DNA from: Acholeplasmatales bacterium
Lineage (GTDB): Bacteria; Bacillota_I; Bacilli_A; Acholeplasmatales; Anaeroplasmataceae
Length of the DNA: 38,726 bases
Assembly (NCBI GenBank): GCA_017441525.1
Contig: JAFRXJ010000052.1
Span: 1-38,726 of the forward strand
Direction: 5' to 3'
Below, piece after piece: positions 24,699 to 33,703 of the stretch. A model generated the notes under the pieces. It was given only the letters and a program-made list of their open reading frames with translations. It did not search any database and was not told where the DNA came from. Every line of letters starts with the position of its first letter. The first letter of the stretch is position 1. The translations under genes and the position numbers were made by a program.

Positions 24699-26246
24699 TT
24701 ACTTTAGATAATCGATACAATATAAATTTAATGTCTTAGAATTAACGACATCAAATGACATTTTTGCTTTTCTTTCATCTTTTACGGTTACACTTAAATA
24801 ACAATTTTCATTCCAATACTCACCACTTGTATCTTGATCCTCATCATACTCATATGAAATATTTGGTATAATCTCATACTCATAATCATCATAATTTGCT
24901 TTTCTTTTTGTTATTAAATCATATAAATATTTTATAAGATTATGACTATATTTTTTGTTATAAGATAAATTAATATTATTAAAAGATGTATCTGCATCTT
25001 CACTTGTAGAAAAGGAAGCATATTGTTTTTTTGGAGCATAATAAGCAATATTGTTGATTTTTTTAATTGAACTATCTTCATTATAATACTTTCTTGTTTT
25101 ATCAACATATTCTTGCATATTATAATTTTTAGCAAACAAGCCAATCATATTAGACATATCGATAGATTCGCCTGAAGTATATATATAATTATCAGATCCT
25201 GATTTTGAAAAAGATGGAATTAACACATATGCTTCTGTAATAATCTCGCTATCAGTTAACATAATCTCTGTATTACCATGAGTTTCATATCTATAATCAG
25301 CAACTTTTCCATAATTTGATGTAAATTCAAGTTCCCCTTTATAATTTCTAATATAATCATATACAACTTGAACATGTCCTTCTGCTAAAGAAAGTTTTTC
25401 ATATTCAGAAGGATTTGAACTTGTTGGTCTAGTTAGCCAATCATTAGTGCATGTTAAGATAGGATATCCTTCATCTAAATATTTGGCCATAAATTCTCTA
25501 ATTTCAGTATCATCTGTATCACCAACTGGATTTAATTCAATACTCTTACTTTTAATAGAATATTTACCTTCAAATTCAGTTTCATTGTCTAGATAATATT
25601 TTAAAAAATCTCCTAATTGGTTATTTCCAAATGCTCCGACATTAGAACTGCTATATTTTTCTCCATATTTTGTGCCAATTTCGTTAGCTTGGTTATAATA
25701 TGGTATTTCTTTGTTAAGAATATTTGAATAGAATTTTGCTTCTGATGCTAACTGATGTAAATATGGAACAAAATATCCCTTATCAGCTAATTTTTTATAA
25801 TGTTTCAAAATGTTGCTTGCGCTATTTAAAGCTATATCCGTTTTAACTCCATATTCGTTTCTTACGCCAGGAGAGTATTTAACAATACCCCTTGAAGAAT
25901 TGTCATCTGGTGTTCTACTATAATCAAATTTTTCGGCGATAAATCCATCATCCCAGAAAGTGTCATAATATGATAATAACATTCCTGTTGCCACATAACC
26001 ACATGAGTTAAAACGATTATACCCAATATTTCTATAAAGATTATGAAAATATGTTGTCATTGATGGATTAACTGAAAATGCAATTTCTCTATTCTTATAA
26101 TATTTTAAATCATAATTTACAGTTACAGAATTACCGTAACCAAATGAAGCTTTTTTTGCTTCAGTTTTTGCATTAGTTATTGTAGTTGTTACTAATGCCG
26201 CTGCAACAGCTAAAGTTGTCGCAGTTATAGTCTTAAATAATTTCAT
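24699..26246 (-). CDS. Secreted papain-like cysteine peptidase candidate
   Basis: A 515-residue exported protein with a signal peptide (about 1-26, ending TNAKTEA). NSCGYVATGMLLSYYDTFW places a Cys at 82, followed by a helix as in C39/papain-fold peptidases. AEGHVQVVYDY places a His at 291 and FTSNYG an Asn at 311. The spacing and order Cys-His-Asn fit the papain triad. The C-terminal 150 residues are Tyr/Asp/Asn-rich without a known domain, and no membrane anchor is seen. GGGAGG precedes the ATG. The peptidase family is not certain and activity is inferred. Direct and inverted repeats flank the gene. Confidence 0.68.
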   Translation of the reverse strand: MKLFKTITATTLAVAAALVTTTITNAKTEAKKASFGYGNSVTVNYDLKYYKNREIAFSVNPSMTTYFHNLYRNIGYNRFNSCGYVATGMLLSYYDTFWDDGFIAEKFDYSRTPDDNSSRGIVKYSPGVRNEYGVKTDIALNSASNILKHYKKLADKGYFVPYLHQLASEAKFYSNILNKEIPYYNQANEIGTKYGEKYSSSNVGAFGNNQLGDFLKYYLDNETEFEGKYSIKSKSIELNPVGDTDDTEIREFMAKYLDEGYPILTCTNDWLTRPTSSNPSEYEKLSLAEGHVQVVYDYIRNYKGELEFTSNYGKVADYRYETHGNTEIMLTDSEIITEAYVLIPSFSKSGSDNYIYTSGESIDMSNMIGLFAKNYNMQEYVDKTRKYYNEDSSIKKINNIAYYAPKKQYASFSTSEDADTSFNNINLSYNKKYSHNLIKYLYDLITKRKANYDDYEYEIIPNISYEYDEDQDTSGEYWNENCYLSVTVKDERKAKMSFDVVNSKTLNLYCIDYLK

Positions 26247-26272
26247 TTCTATCCTCCCTATTAATTTTTAAA

Positions 26273-26283
26273 AGCAAACTATA
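26273..26283 (-). repeat. 11-base inverted repeat, right arm
   Basis: AGCAAACTATA, reverse complement of 24675-24685. It lies between the -10 box and the start codon of the cysteine peptidase gene, so it could also be part of its leader. Confidence 0.6.
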
Positions 26284-26290
26284 CTCAACC

Positions 26291-26299
26291 ATTATATCA
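26291..26299 (-). promoter_or_regulatory. Extended -10 promoter of the cysteine peptidase gene
   Basis: Minus strand TGATATAAT lies 44 bases before the ATG. No good -35 is present at 16-18 bases, so the extended -10 would carry the promoter. Confidence 0.5.
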
Positions 26300-26338
26300 T
26301 TTTTTATATAAAACTGTAATATTTTTTACAAAAATACA

Positions 26339-26369
26339 AAAAAATGCCGCTATAAAAACGGCATTTAAT
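26339..26369. repeat. 31-base direct repeat, right copy
   Basis: The same sequence as 24643-24673. It serves as the terminator of the nadB-nadC gene, whose stop codon it abuts. Confidence 0.9.
26342..26366 (-). terminator. Terminator after the nadB-nadC fusion
   Basis: AAATGCCG pairs with CGGCATTT across a 9-base loop with seven T residues after it on the minus strand. It begins 4 bases past the stop codon. Confidence 0.9.
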
Positions 26370-28709
26370 TTATTTTATTTCATGAAATTTTAAACTAATA
26401 TCTAGGGCTTTTACTGAATGAGTGATTGCACCTACAGAGATGAAATCAACTCCGGTTTTAGATACTTCTTTAATTCTTTCTACTGACATATTACCAGAAG
26501 CTTCTAGTTGTTTCTTACCATTATTTAATTTAACACATTCAGCCATTAATTCTGTTGTCATATTATCTAACATAATAATATCTGCATCTGTAGTTAGTGC
26601 TTCTTTAAATTGTTCTAATGTTTCAACTTCTACTTCAACCTTTAAATTAGTCTTAGATTTCATTATTCTTACTGCCTTAGTAATTCCTCCGGCAGCATCA
26701 ATATGATTATCCTTTAACATTACCATATCAGATAATGAATATCTATGGTTTGTTCCACCGCCATGAGTAACAGCTAATTTATCTAAATAGCGCAATCCTG
26801 GCATTGTCTTTCTTGTATCTAATATCTTAGTATTTCCAACAACTTCTTTAACATATTTATTAGTTTCAGTTGCAATACCTGACATTCTTTGAAATAAATT
26901 TAAGGCGACTCTTTCACCCTTTAAGATAGTTCTAGTATCTCCTTCTATCTTAGCTATTTTATCTAGCTTAGATACTCTATCTCCATCTTTTTTGTAGAAT
27001 ATAATACTTGCCTTACCACCAACAAGCTCAAATACTCTTCTTACTACTTCAGTACCAGATATAATTCCATCTTCTTTAGCAATAAAGAAAGCTTTTGACT
27101 TATGATTTAATGGAATTAGATTATCAGTTGTTACATCACCTTCAGGCATATCTTCATTTAATGCATCTTTGATAATCTTATCTACCTTAATTAAATCAAG
27201 TGTTGAATTAATAATATAATGACAGCCAATTGATTTAGGTCTAGCTATTGCGGCATTAATAATGATCATTGCACATGTTACCATGTTTAATGTCTCATAA
27301 TAATATCTAGACATAACTTCAAGCTTTATTAAATTATTATAATGTGTTTCAATGATCTTTTTAGCAATATCTAAGCCTTGACTAGTTCTAACTATTGAAA
27401 CATATTTATCCATAATTTCTCTAATTTCAGTTCTAATAGCCTTAAAATTATATTTCTTGAAATCTTCATTAACTTCTGGATATTTAGTTTCAATTTCTCT
27501 ATTTAAATCTGTTGTATTAATATCTAAGGCAATTCTTCTACCAAATACTAAACATTCTAAAAGTGAATTAGATGCTAAACGGTTGGCACCATGAACACCA
27601 GTGTTTGCACATTCACCTACTGCATATACATTTTCTAGGTTAGTATGTCCATTAATATCTGTTTTAATACCACCACAAAGGAAATGCTCAATTGGGGCAA
27701 CAGGAATTAAATCCTTTGACATATCTACTCCAATAGATAAGCATTTTTCATAGATTGTTGGGAATCTCTTCATTAAAAATTCTTTAGATTTTGAAGTGAT
27801 ATCTAGATATACATGGTCACTCCATGTATCAAACATTTCTCTATAAATAGCTTGGCTTACTACATCTCTTGGAGCTAATTCCATTCTTTCCTTATCATAT
27901 TTGGCCATGAATCTTTCGCCCTCAATATTTTTAAGGATAGCACCTTCTCCACGTACTGCCTCACTAATTAAAAATCTTTGTCCTTGTTTTTCTTCTTCAT
28001 ATAGGCCTGTTGGATGGAATTGAACAAATTCCATATTTTTGATTTCAATTCCAGCTCTATAAGCTAGGGCAATACCATCACCTACTGCAAACTTCTCGTT
28101 AGTTGAATTTTTATAAATTCCACCAACACCACCAGTGGCAATAATAATCTTTTTACTAAAGAAATATACAGGCTCATTAGCTTGGTTAATAGCAATTAAA
28201 CCTACAGCCTTATTATTTGATTTAATAATTTCAAAGGCCATTTCATCTTCATATACATCAATGTTTTTAGCATTAAATAATGTATTTCTTAAATCAGCCA
28301 TTACCTTAGCTCCGGTAGCATCTCCACCAGCATGTAAAATTCTTCTAGAGCGATGTCCACCTTCTAATGTCTTAACTAATTCACCATTTGAATCTTTATC
28401 AAAATTAACACCTAAATTGATAAGATTTTTAATATTATAGCCAGCTTCATTAACTAATACACGTGTAGCCTCTTGGTCATTTAAATATGATCCAGCCTTT
28501 AATGTATCTTGATAATGTTCTTCTATTTTGTCTTCGTCAAATTCAACCTCAGCGGCAATACCACCTTGAGCTAAATTAGATGAACCTCTTTCAATCTTAT
28601 CTTTAACTAATATAGCGATTTTTAAATTTTTATTTAGATTTAATGCTGTATATATACCTGCTAGACCAGCACCTAATATAACAACATCATATTCAAAATT
28701 CTTTTTCAT
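26370..28709 (-). CDS. nadB-nadC: NadB-NadC fusion: L-aspartate oxidase and quinolinate phosphoribosyltransferase
   Basis: A single 779-residue frame covers two steps of de novo NAD synthesis. Residues 1 to about 500 are a flavoprotein L-aspartate oxidase with the FAD motif ILGAGLAGIYTAL, SSNLAQGGIAAE, EGGHRSRRILHAGGDATG, FVQFHPTGLY, HFLCGGIKTD and GANRLASNSLLE. From about 505 the text is nicotinate-nucleotide pyrophosphorylase: NEDMPEGDVTTD, ILDTRKTMPGLR, GGGTNHRYSLSDMVMLKDNH, VEVEVETLEQF and MLDNM, ending ISVGAITHS. Both halves look intact. The fusion would feed quinolinate to NadC if NadA is close by. It lies 12 bases after nadA in one operon, with AGGAG before the ATG. Confidence 0.95.
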   Translation of the reverse strand: MKKNFEYDVVILGAGLAGIYTALNLNKNLKIAILVKDKIERGSSNLAQGGIAAEVEFDEDKIEEHYQDTLKAGSYLNDQEATRVLVNEAGYNIKNLINLGVNFDKDSNGELVKTLEGGHRSRRILHAGGDATGAKVMADLRNTLFNAKNIDVYEDEMAFEIIKSNNKAVGLIAINQANEPVYFFSKKIIIATGGVGGIYKNSTNEKFAVGDGIALAYRAGIEIKNMEFVQFHPTGLYEEEKQGQRFLISEAVRGEGAILKNIEGERFMAKYDKERMELAPRDVVSQAIYREMFDTWSDHVYLDITSKSKEFLMKRFPTIYEKCLSIGVDMSKDLIPVAPIEHFLCGGIKTDINGHTNLENVYAVGECANTGVHGANRLASNSLLECLVFGRRIALDINTTDLNREIETKYPEVNEDFKKYNFKAIRTEIREIMDKYVSIVRTSQGLDIAKKIIETHYNNLIKLEVMSRYYYETLNMVTCAMIIINAAIARPKSIGCHYIINSTLDLIKVDKIIKDALNEDMPEGDVTTDNLIPLNHKSKAFFIAKEDGIISGTEVVRRVFELVGGKASIIFYKKDGDRVSKLDKIAKIEGDTRTILKGERVALNLFQRMSGIATETNKYVKEVVGNTKILDTRKTMPGLRYLDKLAVTHGGGTNHRYSLSDMVMLKDNHIDAAGGITKAVRIMKSKTNLKVEVEVETLEQFKEALTTDADIIMLDNMTTELMAECVKLNNGKKQLEASGNMSVERIKEVSKTGVDFISVGAITHSVKALDISLKFHEIK

Positions 28710-28721
28710 ATAATTAGTCTC

Positions 28722-29648
28722 CTATTTGCTGAATTCTAACATCTTATTAACGCACTTAACTGCCTTTTCGCTTACTTCCTTCGATATTTCAATTTCATTA
28801 GTTTCATCCTTTAAGCAATTATATAGATCTTCTAATCTTGTTAATTTCATTTCAAAGCATTTTAATCTATCACTTAAAATATAGAACTTCTTACCTGGGT
28901 TTCTCTTTTCCATTTCATGGATAACACCAACCTCAGTACCAATGATAAATTCTTTAGCATCACTAGCAGTTACATATTCAATTAATTGTTTAGTTGAACC
29001 AACATAATCAGCTAAAGCTAAGACATCTAAATTACATTCTGGGTGAGCAACAAATAAAGCATTTGGATATTTCTTTTTTGCCACCTCAACATCAGAAGGT
29101 TTTAATCCATTATGGATTCCACAAAACCCATGCCATAAATCCATTTTTATATTAGATTTATGCATAGCATAATTTCCTAAATTCTTATCAGGACCATATA
29201 ACATTTTCTTGCCCTGTTTAGCATAATAATCAATAATCTTTAAAGCATTAGATGATGTTACACATACATCGGCATATTGTTTACAATTAGCTGTTGAATT
29301 TACATACATTAAAATAACTGTATCAGGATTTTCTTCTCTATATTTTTTAATAGCTGCCTCATCCATCATATTAGCCATAAAACAGCCTGCCTCCATTACT
29401 GGAAGTAATACCTTCTTTTGTGGTGATAAAAGCTTTGCGGTTTCTGCCATAAAATGAACACCACAAAATACGATTATATCAGCATCTGTTTGACTAGCTT
29501 TTTGAGCTAAGGCTAAAGAATCACCAACATAATCAGCTATATCTTGAATATCTCCTACTTGATAATAATGGGCAAGGATTACAGCATTTTTTTCCTTTTT
29601 CCATCTTCTAATATCATCATACATTTGTTCTTTTGTTAAAGTAGTCAT
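28722..29648 (-). CDS. nadA: Quinolinate synthase, 4Fe-4S enzyme
   Basis: Condenses iminoaspartate (the NadB product) with dihydroxyacetone phosphate to quinolinate. The 308 residues match the three-domain NadA. Three cluster cysteines are visible in FCGVHFMAETAK, in NSTANCKQYADVCVTSSNA and in the C-terminal region; HPECNLDV holds a conserved Glu-Cys. AHYYQVGDIQDIADYVGDSL is the N-terminal substrate region. I start at the ATG at 29648, with AGGAG upstream, rather than at the TTG at 29657. It is the first gene of the nadA-nadBC operon. The Fe-S cluster fits an anaerobic or microaerophilic life. Confidence 0.95.
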   Translation of the reverse strand: MTTLTKEQMYDDIRRWKKEKNAVILAHYYQVGDIQDIADYVGDSLALAQKASQTDADIIVFCGVHFMAETAKLLSPQKKVLLPVMEAGCFMANMMDEAAIKKYREENPDTVILMYVNSTANCKQYADVCVTSSNALKIIDYYAKQGKKMLYGPDKNLGNYAMHKSNIKMDLWHGFCGIHNGLKPSDVEVAKKKYPNALFVAHPECNLDVLALADYVGSTKQLIEYVTASDAKEFIIGTEVGVIHEMEKRNPGKKFYILSDRLKCFEMKLTRLEDLYNCLKDETNEIEISKEVSEKAVKCVNKMLEFSK

Positions 29649-29663
29649 ATAAATCAACTCCTA

Positions 29664-29687
29664 ATGTAACGATAGTTTACTATTATA
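29664..29687 (-). promoter_or_regulatory. Promoter and possible operator of the nad operon
   Basis: Minus strand -10 TATAAT (29682-29687) is followed by GTAAACTATCGTTAC, in which GTAA and TTAC form an imperfect inverted repeat over the expected start point. Nad genes are often repressed by NiaR or NrtR when niacin is present. I cannot match this site to either with confidence. The -35 is poor. Confidence 0.4.
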
Positions 29688-29725
29688 TTATATAATATTC
29701 TTTATTATTTTTAAATAAAAATAAA

Positions 29726-29757
29726 AACCATAATCTGACCTAAATCAAATTATGGTT
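29726..29757 (-). terminator. Terminator after pyk
   Basis: AACCATAAT pairs with ATTATGGTT, and TGA/TCA can extend the stem across a mismatch. TTTATTTTTA follows on the minus strand. It lies 22 bases after the pyruvate kinase stop. Confidence 0.85.
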
Positions 29758-29779
29758 ATATATCAATCTAAATTATTAA

Positions 29780-31159
29780 TTAAGCATTTACGATTTCAAA
29801 CTTAGTTGAAGTAGCCTTGATAATCTTATCATCCTTAGATAATTCTAAAGAATCTTTAGCCTTCTTTAAAGCATCTGCCATTGTACCAACTACAGCATTG
29901 ATACCCCAAGCGATAGATAATGTTCTAGCCTCAGATGGAGTCTTAACAGCGAAGAATACATCTGTTGCAGGACGATATTGAGATAAAGCTAATGCGAAAT
30001 CAACATCTCCTTCAGCTACTACTGCAGGAACTTCGAATGTATTACATAATGTAGCAACAGCTAAACCAATTGCATCATATTCATCCTTTTCTTCCTTACC
30101 ATAAACAACATTTTCAATCATTGCTTCATGATCAAGATCATCTTCTGCTCTATTAGCAATCTTTCCTAAATATGTAACTGCTTCATAAGGATAATCACCT
30201 TGTGCAGATTCACCAGATAACATTACACAGCAAGTACCATCTAATACTGCGTTATGAACATCAGATACTTCAGCTCTTGTAGGTCTTGGATTTTGTTGCA
30301 TAGAATCTAGCATCTGAGTTGCAGTAATAACAATCTTACCAGTAGATTGTGCTAAATAAATCATTTCCTTTTGGATAGAAGGTAAATCCCAAGCGTCAAC
30401 GTCAACACCTAAGTCACCACGAGCAACCATTACACCATCAGATAATGCAATGATTTCAGGCATGTTCTTAACACCTTCTTGGTTTTCAATCTTAGAAATG
30501 ATCTTAATGTGATCATTATTGTTCTTCTTTAAGATTGCTCTAATGTCTTCGATATCCTTAGGACGTCTAACGAATGAAGCAAAGATGAAATCTAGATCTT
30601 GTTCACAAGCCCAGTTAATATCATCTAAATCCTTTGGTGCGATATAATCCATATTTAATACTACACCAGGAACATTACAGTTTCTCTTGTTCTTTAACTT
30701 ACGATCATTTTGTGCTTCACAAACTAATTCTTTGTTCTTAGCATCTTTTTCTTTAACAACTAATGTTAATAAACCATCTTCAATTAAGATTCTTCCACCA
30801 ACATTGATATCGTCATATAAACCTGGATATGAAATAGCAACCTTTGTTGCATCTCCTAAGAAAGAATAATCCATAGTGATTCTGATGATATCACCAGTAT
30901 GAATCATAACTGGTTCATCATTCTTTAAATAACCTGTTCTGATTTCTGGTCCCTTAGTATCTAATGCCATACCAACGTTCCAGCCCTTTTCAGCATTTAA
31001 AGCCTTAACATTTCTAATACGGAATCCTTGCTCATCATGATCACCATGAGATAAGTTCATTCTCATAACGTTCATTCCAGCTGTTCCAATTAATTTCTCT
31101 AAGCAATCCTTTTGCTCACTTGCAGGTCCGATTGTACAAACAAGTTTTGTCTTCTTCAT
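29780..31159 (-). CDS. pyk: Pyruvate kinase
   Basis: Last step of glycolysis, PEP plus ADP to pyruvate plus ATP. At 459 residues it lacks the extra C-terminal PEP-utiliser domain found in Bacillus. Motifs are [47 protein letters not shown], the metal-site [19 protein letters not shown] and [30 protein letters not shown]; the order is standard. TGGAGG precedes the ATG. It follows pfkA by 29 bases, the usual co-transcribed pair in Firmicutes. Confidence 0.97.
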   Translation of the reverse strand: MKKTKLVCTIGPASEQKDCLEKLIGTAGMNVMRMNLSHGDHDEQGFRIRNVKALNAEKGWNVGMALDTKGPEIRTGYLKNDEPVMIHTGDIIRITMDYSFLGDATKVAISYPGLYDDINVGGRILIEDGLLTLVVKEKDAKNKELVCEAQNDRKLKNKRNCNVPGVVLNMDYIAPKDLDDINWACEQDLDFIFASFVRRPKDIEDIRAILKKNNNDHIKIISKIENQEGVKNMPEIIALSDGVMVARGDLGVDVDAWDLPSIQKEMIYLAQSTGKIVITATQMLDSMQQNPRPTRAEVSDVHNAVLDGTCCVMLSGESAQGDYPYEAVTYLGKIANRAEDDLDHEAMIENVVYGKEEKDEYDAIGLAVATLCNTFEVPAVVAEGDVDFALALSQYRPATDVFFAVKTPSEARTLSIAWGINAVVGTMADALKKAKDSLELSKDDKIIKATSTKFEIVNA

Positions 31160-31188
31160 TTTAATTTTCCTCCATAAATAATTAATAA

Positions 31189-32142
31189 TTAAGATATTTT
31201 TTGTACTAACTTATTTAACTCTTCATTTGGTTCATTAACCATTGTAAGAGCTTGTTCAATAGGTGTCGCCTTAAGCTTACCATCAATAACACCTACTGCT
31301 ACACCAGATGTACCTTCATGCAATAAGTCAATTGCATATTTTCCTAGTCTTGCTGCTAGAAGTCTATCTTCTGGTGTTGGGTTACCACCACGTTGAATGT
31401 AGCCTAATATTGTAGCTCTGCATTCATATCCTGAATAGCTTTCTACTTCTTTTGCAAGCTGATATACATCAGTTAGATTTTCAGAAATAACAACAATGGC
31501 ATGGCGTCTACCATTTAATCTGTTTTCCTTTAAAGATTTTAATAACTTCTCTTTATCAAGACCAGTTTCATTTGTGATAATGTATTCAGCGCCACAACAG
31601 ATACCTGAATATAGGGCTAAATCACCACAATGTCTTCCCATAACCTCAATAATAGAACATCTTTGATGAGATGATGAAGTATCACGAAGTTTATCGATTG
31701 CTTCACATGCTGTATTTAAAGCAGTTGAAAAACCTATTGTATAATCACTTGATGCAATATCATTATCAATAGTACCTGGAATACCAATTGTCTTAATACC
31801 CATTTCATGAAGTCTTAAGGCACCAGTATATGTACCATCACCACCGATACATACTAAAGCGTCAATATCATACTTCTTTAGCTTATCAACAGCTAGCTTT
31901 CTTACAGCTTCATATTGAAATTCTGGAAGTCTTGCTGTACCCAAAATTGTTCCACCCTTAGATAGAATTTCAGATACATCTTTTCTAGTGAACTCTATTA
32001 ACTTTCCTTCGATAAGTCCTCTATATCCATCATAGATACCGAAAACTTGATCACCTGAAGCTAATGCGGCACGAACAACTGCACGGATGCATGCGTTCAT
32101 ACCTGGAGCGTCACCGCCTGAAGTTAGGACACCAATTCTCAT
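31189..32142 (-). CDS. pfkA: ATP-dependent 6-phosphofructokinase
   Basis: Commits fructose 6-phosphate to glycolysis. The 317 residues are typical of the allosteric bacterial tetramer. [20 protein letters not shown] starts the protein. GGDGT has Gly103 and PGTIDND has Gly123, and glycine at these two positions is the mark of ATP use. [12 protein letters not shown] and [17 protein letters not shown] are also present. It is first in the pfkA-pyk operon and divergent from a PPi-type enzyme, so the window encodes both kinds. Confidence 0.97.
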   Translation of the reverse strand: MRIGVLTSGGDAPGMNACIRAVVRAALASGDQVFGIYDGYRGLIEGKLIEFTRKDVSEILSKGGTILGTARLPEFQYEAVRKLAVDKLKKYDIDALVCIGGDGTYTGALRLHEMGIKTIGIPGTIDNDIASSDYTIGFSTALNTACEAIDKLRDTSSSHQRCSIIEVMGRHCGDLALYSGICCGAEYIITNETGLDKEKLLKSLKENRLNGRRHAIVVISENLTDVYQLAKEVESYSGYECRATILGYIQRGGNPTPEDRLLAARLGKYAIDLLHEGTSGVAVGVIDGKLKATPIEQALTMVNEPNEELNKLVQKIS

Positions 32143-32170
32143 AAAATCATCACTCCTAAAAAATCACTCC

Positions 32171-32205
32171 ATGATACATTATATCATAAAAATTCAACGT
32201 GGCAA
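32171..32205 (-). promoter_or_regulatory. Promoter of pfkA-pyk with overlapping inverted repeat
   Basis: Minus strand: -35 TTGCCA (32200-32205), a 16-base spacer and extended -10 TGATATAAT (32178-32186). The -10 lies within a perfect inverted repeat, ATGATA-N5-TATCAT (32171-32187), which could be a repressor site. Confidence 0.65.
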
Positions 32206-32279
32206 CTATATTTTATTATAAATAATAAATCTCTTAAAAAGTATTCATTATCAATATGCATAATTATTCTATTGTTTAC

Positions 32280-32308
32280 TTGACTTTAAATTCCTTTTTA
32301 ATTAAAAT
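32280..32308 (+). promoter_or_regulatory. Promoter of the PPi-type phosphofructokinase
   Basis: -35 TTGACT (32280-32285), a 17-base spacer and -10 TAAAAT (32303-32308). It is divergent from the pfkA promoter, with about 75 bases between the two -35 boxes. Confidence 0.65.
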
Positions 32309-32361
32309 TAAATTATACAAAAGACGATAAGTCAAATTGCATAAACAAAGGAGATTTTTTT

Positions 32362-33612
32362 ATGAATAATTTAAAAGGTGCTGCAATTATCGGTCAATCA
32401 GGGGGACCTACTTCAGTAATTAATGCTTCTGCAGCTGGTGTATTTATTGAAGCATTACAACAAGAAAATATCACACGCGTATATGGTGCATGTCATGGTA
32501 TTAAAGGTATTCTTAATGAAGAATTCTATGATATAAATGAAGAGGATATGAAGGAGCTTGAATTATTAAAGACTACTCCATCATCTTCAATTGGATCAGT
32601 TAGATATAAATTAAAAAATATAGCTGATGATGATTCTGAATATAAAAAGCTATTAGAAGTATTCAAAAAATATAATATTAGATACTTCTTCTATAATGGT
32701 GGTAATGACTCAATGGATACTTGTAATAAGGTATCTAAATTCTTCAAAGATTCAGGATATGAATGCTTCTGTATGGGTGTACCTAAAACAATTGATAACG
32801 ACTTAGCTGTTACTGATCACTGTCCAGGATATGCAAGTGCTGCAAAATATGTTGCTACTTCATTCATGGAATTAAAATGTGATGCTACAGTTTATGATAC
32901 TCCAATGGTATCTGTAGTTGAAGTTATGGGTAGAAACGCAGGTTGGTTAACTGCTGCTGCTTCTCTAGCTTGCTACAAGGGCTGTGGACCAGATTTAATT
33001 TATTTACCTGAAATTCCATTTGACCTAGATAAATTCTATGCAGATGTTGAAAAGAAATTCAAAGAAAACAATGGTAAAGTAATCATTGCTGTATCTGAAG
33101 GTGTTAAGACTAAAGATGGTAAATATGTTCCTGAATTAGTATCAGATATCGCAGTTGACGCATTTGGACATAAACAAATGGGTGGTACTGCTTCTGTTTT
33201 AGCAGACCTATTAAAAGATAGATTAAATGTTAAGGTTAGACCTATCGAATTCTCATTACTACAAAGATGTGCACAACATCTAGCTTCTAAAGTAGATGTT
33301 GAAGAAGCATTCCAAGCTGGTAGAGAAGCTGTTAAGGCTGCATGTGAAGGTGTAACTGATTACATGATTGGTTTCAAGAGAACAAAGAGATGTGGAAGAT
33401 ATAAATGTGAATACATTAGAATACCTCTTGCAGAGGTTGCTAATGCTGAAAAGAAAGTTCCACTTGAATGGATTACAAAAGATGGTACAGGCTTAACTCA
33501 AGATTATATTGATTATGCACTTCCTCTAATCCAAGGCGATTGCAAGGCACCACTTGAAGATGGTTTACCAAGATTCGCTAAACTTAAAAAAGTATTTGTC
33601 AAGAAACTATAA
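32362..33612 (+). CDS. pfp: PPi-type 6-phosphofructokinase
   Basis: 416 residues. GGNDSMDT has Asp116 where ATP enzymes have Gly, and PKTIDND has Lys142 in place of the second Gly. These are the two residues that exclude ATP and favour pyrophosphate. AAIIGQSGGPTSVIN, EVMGRNAGWLTAAASLA and TASVLADLLKDRL confirm the family. Asn115 in place of the usual Asp occurs, as I recall, in this clade. PPi enzymes run reversibly and can save ATP or act in gluconeogenesis. AAAGGAG precedes the ATG. Codon use is relatively C-rich, as for a highly expressed gene. PPi use is inferred from residues only. Confidence 0.9.
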   Translation: MNNLKGAAIIGQSGGPTSVINASAAGVFIEALQQENITRVYGACHGIKGILNEEFYDINEEDMKELELLKTTPSSSIGSVRYKLKNIADDDSEYKKLLEVFKKYNIRYFFYNGGNDSMDTCNKVSKFFKDSGYECFCMGVPKTIDNDLAVTDHCPGYASAAKYVATSFMELKCDATVYDTPMVSVVEVMGRNAGWLTAAASLACYKGCGPDLIYLPEIPFDLDKFYADVEKKFKENNGKVIIAVSEGVKTKDGKYVPELVSDIAVDAFGHKQMGGTASVLADLLKDRLNVKVRPIEFSLLQRCAQHLASKVDVEEAFQAGREAVKAACEGVTDYMIGFKRTKRCGRYKCEYIRIPLAEVANAEKKVPLEWITKDGTGLTQDYIDYALPLIQGDCKAPLEDGLPRFAKLKKVFVKKL

Positions 33613-33629
33613 TTTTCCTTTCCAATATT

Positions 33630-33666
33630 GAAGGAGGACGTTGTGAAACGCCCTCCTTCTTTTTTA
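33630..33666 (+). terminator. Terminator after the PPi-type phosphofructokinase
   Basis: GAAGGAGG pairs with CCTCCTTC and, past one mismatch, CGTT pairs with AACG around a 4-base loop. TTTTTTAT follows. The stem contains a Shine-Dalgarno-like GGAGG but no start codon follows on the plus strand. Confidence 0.92.
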
Positions 33667-33675
33667 TAAAATAAA

Positions 33676-33694
33676 AAGAGATTCATCAAGAACC
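33676..33694 (-). terminator. Weak terminator after the reductase-like gene
   Basis: GGTTC pairs with GAATC (one G-U pair) across 5 bases, followed by TCTTTTTATTTT on the minus strand. The stem is short, so this is tentative. Confidence 0.4.
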
Positions 33695-33703
33695 CCATTT
33701 TCA

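Noticed and set aside
24932..25144. Second minus-strand frame inside the cysteine peptidase gene
   Set aside because: It lies wholly inside the main gene in another frame with no ribosome site. The main frame has the signal peptide and active-site order.
24675..26283. Insertion sequence
   Set aside because: There are inverted repeats but no transposase between them and no clear target duplication, so only the repeats are reported.
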